Source of the DNA: an uncultured Anaerovibrio sp.
GTDB lineage: Bacteria > Bacillota > Negativicutes > Selenomonadales > Selenomonadaceae
Assembly: GCA_900768695.1 (NCBI GenBank)
Contig: CAAGDY010000504.1
Span: 1 to 18,788, forward strand
Reading direction: 5' to 3'
Length of the DNA: 18,788 nucleotides
Shown here: positions 15,851 to 18,788 of the stretch, piece by piece
How the letters are laid out: each line of letters starts with the position of its first letter
Position numbering within the stretch: position 1 is the stretch's first letter
Translations under genes and position numbers: made by a program
Notes under the pieces: generated by a model
Databases searched by the model: none
The model's input: only the letters and a program-made list of their open reading frames with translations
Told to the model about the DNA's origin: nothing

Positions 15851-16609
15851 TCAGCTGTTTTGCTGTTCGCGAAACAACTCCTTCTGCTGAAGGTAACGGA
15901 TACAGTATGTATAGGCCTCCTGCAAAGCGCTTGACGGCGTATATTTTTCACCGGCACGCCGCATGACCTTTTCCCGGCGAAGAACGCCACTGCGGTCAGC
16001 AAGCACGGCCTCCGCCTCTACCGTAGCCTCCCAGTAAACATCCGCCCCCCAGTCCCAGCCGCTTCTGCGCCAGGAGGAAAGAAGAATATCGTTTACCCGG
16101 AGGAACAGCACCTGCTCCTTGTCCATAGCCCTTATCAGAGCCGGAAGCTCATCTTCACTGATGCCGTGTCCGTCTTTCCGGCCCCTGTCAGCGGCAGTCC
16201 TGCCATCGGCATCACTATCGGCAGCAGCTCCCTGCCCGCAGGCCTTTTTATAGGCATCCGCAAAGCTCTCCTGCATCGAAGCGCCATACTCTGTCGGATA
16301 GCGATACTGGGAATAGCACCTGATAAAATAACGGTTCAATATATCCAGATATTCCGGCTGCAGGTAGCGCGGATTGCCCAGCAGGACAATGCCTGTCCTT
16401 TGACGCACTATCCCGTCCTGACCGGTGTTTTCTGCCACAGGTGCAGTATCCTCTGCACCTGTAGCCACTTCCGCATGCTTAGCCGTTTCCACGTGCTTTT
16501 CAGCCGCTTCTGCCTGCAGAGGCATCACGACCAGCCAGCCAGCCGCGAACAGCAGGGCACAGGCCGCCCATGAGCAGCCACACAGCCATTTTTGTACACA
16601 CCTCATCAT
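15851..16609 (-). CDS. Exported protein of unknown function
   Basis: 252 residues; I do not recognise the family. The N-terminus has a short basic region, a long hydrophobic segment (about residues 13-30) and an Ala-x-Ala cleavage context near residues 33-36, indicating a Sec signal peptide. There is no lipobox. A low-complexity Ala/Glu/Thr/His stretch follows to about residue 65. The folded part starts around GIVLLGNPRYLQPEYLDILN and includes SMQESFADAYKKACGQG, a polar Asp/Gly/Arg-rich insert (about 128-150), then a segment with WDWGADVYWEATVEAEAVL. The start at 16609 has GAGGTG 6 bases upstream; the ATG at 16630 has no ribosome site. It lies between a hairpin and the pnp promoter. Confidence 0.75.
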   Translation of the reverse strand: MMRCVQKWLCGCSWAACALLFAAGWLVVMPLQAEAAEKHVETAKHAEVATGAEDTAPVAENTGQDGIVRQRTGIVLLGNPRYLQPEYLDILNRYFIRCYSQYRYPTEYGASMQESFADAYKKACGQGAAADSDADGRTAADRGRKDGHGISEDELPALIRAMDKEQVLFLRVNDILLSSWRRSGWDWGADVYWEATVEAEAVLADRSGVLRREKVMRRAGEKYTPSSALQEAYTYCIRYLQQKELFREQQNS

Positions 16610-16644
16610 GTATATCACCTCACATATCATTGCAAAATCAGCAA

Positions 16645-16688
16645 AGGCTCCCCAGTGGCCATCGTATAGAAAACCACCCAGGGAGCCT
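16645..16688 (-). terminator. Hairpin / weak terminator between pfpI and the exported-protein gene
   Basis: Eight-base perfect arms AGGCTCCC and GGGAGCCT, with inner GTGG/CCAC pairing. On the minus strand the stem is followed by TTTGCTGATTTT, an interrupted T-run. It probably gives partial termination after pfpI. No clear promoter is seen between it and the exported-protein gene, so that gene may depend on readthrough. Confidence 0.6.
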
Positions 16689-16752
16689 GTATCATCAATA
16701 TTTTATTTGCCCCGCATCATCATGGGCGGTACATCACACATGCCGCACTGCT

Positions 16753-17313
16753 TCAGCCCAACAGCTTGATGAAATCCTGCAGGATGGCAATATTGCCCGG
16801 CCATGCAGGGGATGTAACCAGATTGCCGTCCACTACGGACTTATCCGCATCCACGTTGACAAACTCGCCGCCGGCAATGGTAACATCAGGCCCCACAGCA
16901 GGATAAGCAGTCAGCTTCCTGCCCTTGACAACATCAGCGGCAGTAAGCACCTGAATGCCGTGGCAGATAGCAGCCACAGGCTTGTTGCTTTCCATAAAGT
17001 ACTTTGTCAGCTCTATAATTTTTGCATCAAGACGAATATACTCAGGAGCGCGTCCGCCGGTAATGTACAGGCCATCGTAGTCCTCCCCCTTGACATCATC
17101 CAGGGCGGCATTCAGCTGAAACAGATGCCCCGGCTTTTCACAATAGGTCTGGTCGCCTACAAAGTCGTGAATTGCAGTCTTTATCTTATCTCCCGCCTTC
17201 ATACCGGGACAAACCACATCCACATGAATACCTACCATTTCCAGTGCCTGATAAGGGACCATAACCTCGTAGTCCTCTGCAAAATCACCGGCAAACATCA
17301 AAACCTTCTTCAT
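16753..17313 (-). CDS. DJ-1/PfpI family protein (class I glutamine amidotransferase fold)
   Basis: 186 residues. Members include intracellular protease PfpI, YhbO/YajL-type stress proteins and chaperones; the exact activity differs between members. The nucleophile elbow AAICHGIQVL gives C117 and H118. The family motifs EDYEVMVPYQAL near the N-terminus and ITGGRAPEYIR at about 84-94 match the PfpI/YhbO branch. The start at 17313 (MKKVLMFAGDF) has GGGAGG 9 bases upstream. An open frame extends 49 codons further upstream but that stretch is not family-like and lies in the leader. The neighbouring nitroreductase gene suggests a redox or electrophile stress role, which is an inference. Confidence 0.9.
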   Translation of the reverse strand: MKKVLMFAGDFAEDYEVMVPYQALEMVGIHVDVVCPGMKAGDKIKTAIHDFVGDQTYCEKPGHLFQLNAALDDVKGEDYDGLYITGGRAPEYIRLDAKIIELTKYFMESNKPVAAICHGIQVLTAADVVKGRKLTAYPAVGPDVTIAGGEFVNVDADKSVVDGNLVTSPAWPGNIAILQDFIKLLG

Positions 17314-17470
17314 TGTGAAAAACCTCCCTTTTACCACTACCACTAATATTGCTACATATACCTGCACATATACTAACCAGCCGATATAGCGGCCCTGCCC
17401 CCATATATGCACAGTGCGCAATCGCAGCGAAAAATCTTCATACAACAATATCAACTGCATTGCAAACCTG
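17314..17470 (-). promoter_or_regulatory. Long 5' leader of the PfpI gene
   Basis: About 155 bases lie between the predicted start site (near 17469) and the PfpI ATG. The stretch contains a direct repeat GTATATGT (twice, in about 17356-17376) and a small palindrome with GCCG and CGGC arms (about 17380-17393). No known riboswitch motif is recognised. It is open in the PfpI frame but lacks a good internal start. Confidence 0.35.
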
Positions 17471-17475
17471 AAATA

Positions 17476-17503
17476 ATTATATCACATTCAGAATTATTTG
17501 CAA
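17476..17503 (-). promoter_or_regulatory. Probable promoter of the PfpI gene, with dyad symmetry
   Basis: On the minus strand TTGCAA (17498-17503) and TATAAT (17476-17481) are 16 bases apart, with TG one base before the -10. The promoter overlaps an inverted repeat: AAATAATT (17471-17478) and AATTATTT (17492-17499). A second outer pair, ATTGCAA (17459-17465) and TTGCAAT (17498-17504), suggests a possible operator. Confidence 0.7.
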
Positions 17504-17521
17504 TCGAAATTACGCATTTAC

Positions 17522-18079
17522 TTATTTATATGTCACAATATCTTCAAGGGCGCGCTTGGGCACATAATAATTTCTTTCTGCATCCAGATAATAATCGAGG
17601 CTGTCCTTCAGCTCCACAACCGTACTCTTATGGGAAGGATAGCCAAGAGCCAGGGCAAGCCTCACCTTGTAGCCCTCCGGCACCTCCAGAAGCTCCTGAA
17701 TTTTTGGTGCATTGATGGAGGCCATGATACAGCTGCCAACCCTGTGTTCCCATGCCGTAGCCGCAAGAGTATTGACCGCGATTCCCACATCTATATCACT
17801 TAGCGGCACAGCCTTTTCCGATTTGGCAATCACCACAAAAGCCGTTGGCTGTTCCCCTTCTACCGGTGTTCCCAGCTCTTTCGGCAAGGCCGCCGCCCAT
17901 TTTACCAATGGCTGCATTGCCTTTACCATCTCCACCGACTTTACCACCGTATAAATCAGCGGCTGGTCATTTTTCGCACAGCTGGCAATCCTGACATTCT
18001 CCATCATCTCCCCCAGCACCTCATCCGGCACCGGCTCCTGCAAAAATCTCCTGTAAGTGCGCATTCCCTGATAATCCAT
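17522..18079 (-). CDS. Nitroreductase-family FMN protein
   Basis: 185 residues, near the short end of the family. The N-terminal RTYRRFLQEPVPDEVL matches the arginine-rich FMN-phosphate region. The central AFVVIAKSEK, DIDVGIAVNTLAATAWEHRVGSC and C-terminal VRLALALGYPS match the family fold. Members use FMN and NAD(P)H to reduce nitroaromatics, quinones or other electrophiles, but many have unknown physiological substrates. The start at 18079 has GAGGAGG about 7 bases upstream. It has its own promoter with a palindrome over the -10. No clear terminator separates it from the next promoter region. Confidence 0.88.
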   Translation of the reverse strand: MDYQGMRTYRRFLQEPVPDEVLGEMMENVRIASCAKNDQPLIYTVVKSVEMVKAMQPLVKWAAALPKELGTPVEGEQPTAFVVIAKSEKAVPLSDIDVGIAVNTLAATAWEHRVGSCIMASINAPKIQELLEVPEGYKVRLALALGYPSHKSTVVELKDSLDYYLDAERNYYVPKRALEDIVTYK

Positions 18080-18169
18080 AGCCTGACCTCCTCTTTAAGC
18101 CTTTTTACTTTAACACATCGGAATGATTTGTTCTCCTGTATCAACGGCAAAATCAACTTCGCAGAAAAC

Positions 18170-18192
18170 TATATTATTAGTATAATAATATA
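18170..18192. promoter_or_regulatory. Perfect AT-rich palindrome (candidate operator)
   Basis: Ten-base arms TATATTATTA (18170-18179) and TAATAATATA (18183-18192) flank a 3-base centre, and the whole covers the -10 box of the nitroreductase promoter. The central 15 bases match 11 of 14 defined positions of the Bacillus PerR/Fur-like consensus as I remember it. AT-rich sequence makes such matches easier by chance. Confidence 0.5.
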
Positions 18193-18207
18193 CGTACAAA
18201 TCTTCAA
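18179..18207 (-). promoter_or_regulatory. Probable promoter of the nitroreductase gene
   Basis: On the minus strand TTGAAG (18202-18207) and TATACT (18179-18184) are separated by 17 bases. The start would be near 18172, giving a leader of about 92 bases. An alternative pairing (TTGTAC with TAATAT, also 17 apart) overlaps it, so the exact start is uncertain. Confidence 0.65.
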
Positions 18208-18250
18208 CAGTTTTAACTTTCCTTATATTGTGTCCACGTCGGCACACGCG

Positions 18251-18293
18251 AAAAATCCCTGCCGCTTCTGCAGAGAAGACAGCAGGGATTTTT
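18251..18293. terminator. Strong bidirectional intrinsic terminator
   Basis: Twelve-base perfect arms, AAAAATCCCTGC (18251-18262) and its complement (18282-18293). Inside, a second small stem CTTCT/AGAAG (18265-18269 and 18274-18278) has a 4-base loop. A T-run follows the stem on both strands. It ends the sugar kinase transcript on the minus strand and would also stop plus-strand transcription. Confidence 0.92.
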
Positions 18294-18306
18294 ATTTGCT
18301 TATTTT

Positions 18307-18788
18307 TTATGCCAGCTGTTCAACCTGAATTTTGGAGAAAAGGTCATCTACGATTTCCCTGCGTACAAAGCCGCTTTCGTCCTCCATGGCGTTGGCCGTG
18401 CCACAGGCCGCCCCCAGGCTGAGAACATCCTCCACAGCCATGCCCCGCTCCAGTCCCACGGCAACGCCTGCTACAAAGGAATCACCGGAACCTACAGGGT
18501 TCTTGCACTGAATCTTCGGTACAGTAATCTTGTACACATGATTGTTGTAGCCCGCTATGGAGCCTCTTGCCCCCAGTGAAACCACCGGCAGCTTGATGCC
18601 CTCCGCCATAAAGCGCTGTACCTCTCTTACCACATCCTCATCGGAGGATACATCCGTCCCCCTGATGGCGCGGATCTCATCTGTATTCGGCTTGATAAAA
18701 TAAGGCTTGGCCGCCATTCCCTTCACCAGCGCCTCGCCGCTGGTATCCAGCAGGAACGGCTTACGTTCCTCCTTGGCCATGCCAATCA
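18307..18788 (-). CDS. PfkB-family sugar-phosphate kinase, 1-phosphofructokinase/LacC type (5' part cut by window edge)
   Basis: About 160 C-terminal residues are visible and the frame stays open to the right edge, so the gene is partial only because of the window. An internal ATG at 18780 is not the real start. The ribokinase/PfkB C-terminal features are clear: FIKPNTDEI (substrate/nucleotide region), VVSLGARGSIAGY, and the anion-hole and catalytic-base motif NPVGSGDSFVAGVAVG, whose Asp is the catalytic base. The GSGDS form fits the 1-phosphofructokinase / tagatose-6-phosphate kinase subgroup. Which sugar phosphate is used cannot be told from this half; neighbours to the right, such as a fructose PTS, would decide it. 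Confidence 0.88.
   Translation of the reverse strand, partial: IGMAKEERKPFLLDTSGEALVKGMAAKPYFIKPNTDEIRAIRGTDVSSDEDVVREVQRFMAEGIKLPVVSLGARGSIAGYNNHVYKITVPKIQCKNPVGSGDSFVAGVAVGLERGMAVEDVLSLGAACGTANAMEDESGFVRREIVDDLFSKIQVEQLA

Noticed and set aside
17314..17460. 49-codon N-terminal extension of the PfpI protein
   Set aside because: It is open in frame but not family-like, has no ribosome site at its start, and lies downstream of a good promoter as leader; the GGGAGG before 17313 fixes the start.
1..18788. CRISPR array, tRNA, rRNA, insertion sequence or prophage
   Set aside because: No regularly spaced repeats, cloverleaf-type sequences, transposase-like frames or phage genes were seen on either strand.

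Overview
The window looks like ordinary chromosome from a low-to-mid GC Firmicutes lineage (GC is roughly half, judged by eye). The best guess is a diderm Negativicutes member related to Selenomonas. The reasons are the Firmicutes gene run pgeF-yggS-sepF-proC-ylmH-divIVA-lspA-rluD-pyrR together with purple-shade neighbours such as rodZ, nrdR and two stand-alone radical SAM genes. This placement is an inference; no rRNA is present to settle it. All 20 genes I accept lie on the minus strand, so they are described here from the right edge to the left edge. I see no tRNA, rRNA, insertion sequence, prophage, CRISPR array or origin, and no gene-free stretch longer than about 230 bases.

Right part (about 13500-18788): the 3' part of a PfkB-type sugar-phosphate kinase ends at a very clear bidirectional terminator (18251-18293). 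A nitroreductase-family gene follows with its own promoter, whose -10 box lies inside a perfect AT-rich palindrome. Then come a DJ-1/PfpI-family gene with an extended -10 promoter and a leader of about 155 nt, a hairpin, an unrecognised exported protein, and pnp (polynucleotide phosphorylase) with a good extended -10 promoter. The pnp unit ends at a strong hairpin (13496-13540) whose T-run directly touches the ribosome binding site of the next gene.

Middle (about 10500-13500): a two-domain protein joins a YczE/DUF6198-like membrane domain to a cytidylate-kinase-like P-loop domain. It is closely followed by an Rrf2/IscR-type regulator carrying three cysteines. A new promoter with an extended -10 (11666-11693) then drives rodZ.

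Left part (1-10500): from rodZ onward the genes are packed with very short gaps, stop/start overlaps or Shine-Dalgarno sites inside the preceding gene, so they probably form one long transcription unit: rodZ, a YgiQ radical SAM protein, nrdR, a TIGR03960 radical SAM protein, pgeF, yggS, sepF, proC, ylmH, divIVA, lspA, rluD, pyrR. Its themes are cell shape and division (RodZ, SepF, DivIVA), envelope maturation (LspA, PgeF), translation and RNA modification (YlmH, RluD), PLP and proline metabolism (YggS, ProC), and nucleotide control (NrdR, PyrR).

Nothing here is a convincing undescribed system. The best leads are the membrane/kinase fusion with its leader hairpin, the palindromic operator over the nitroreductase promoter (which may also drive a short plus-strand RNA into the shared terminator), and the unrecognised exported protein next to pnp.
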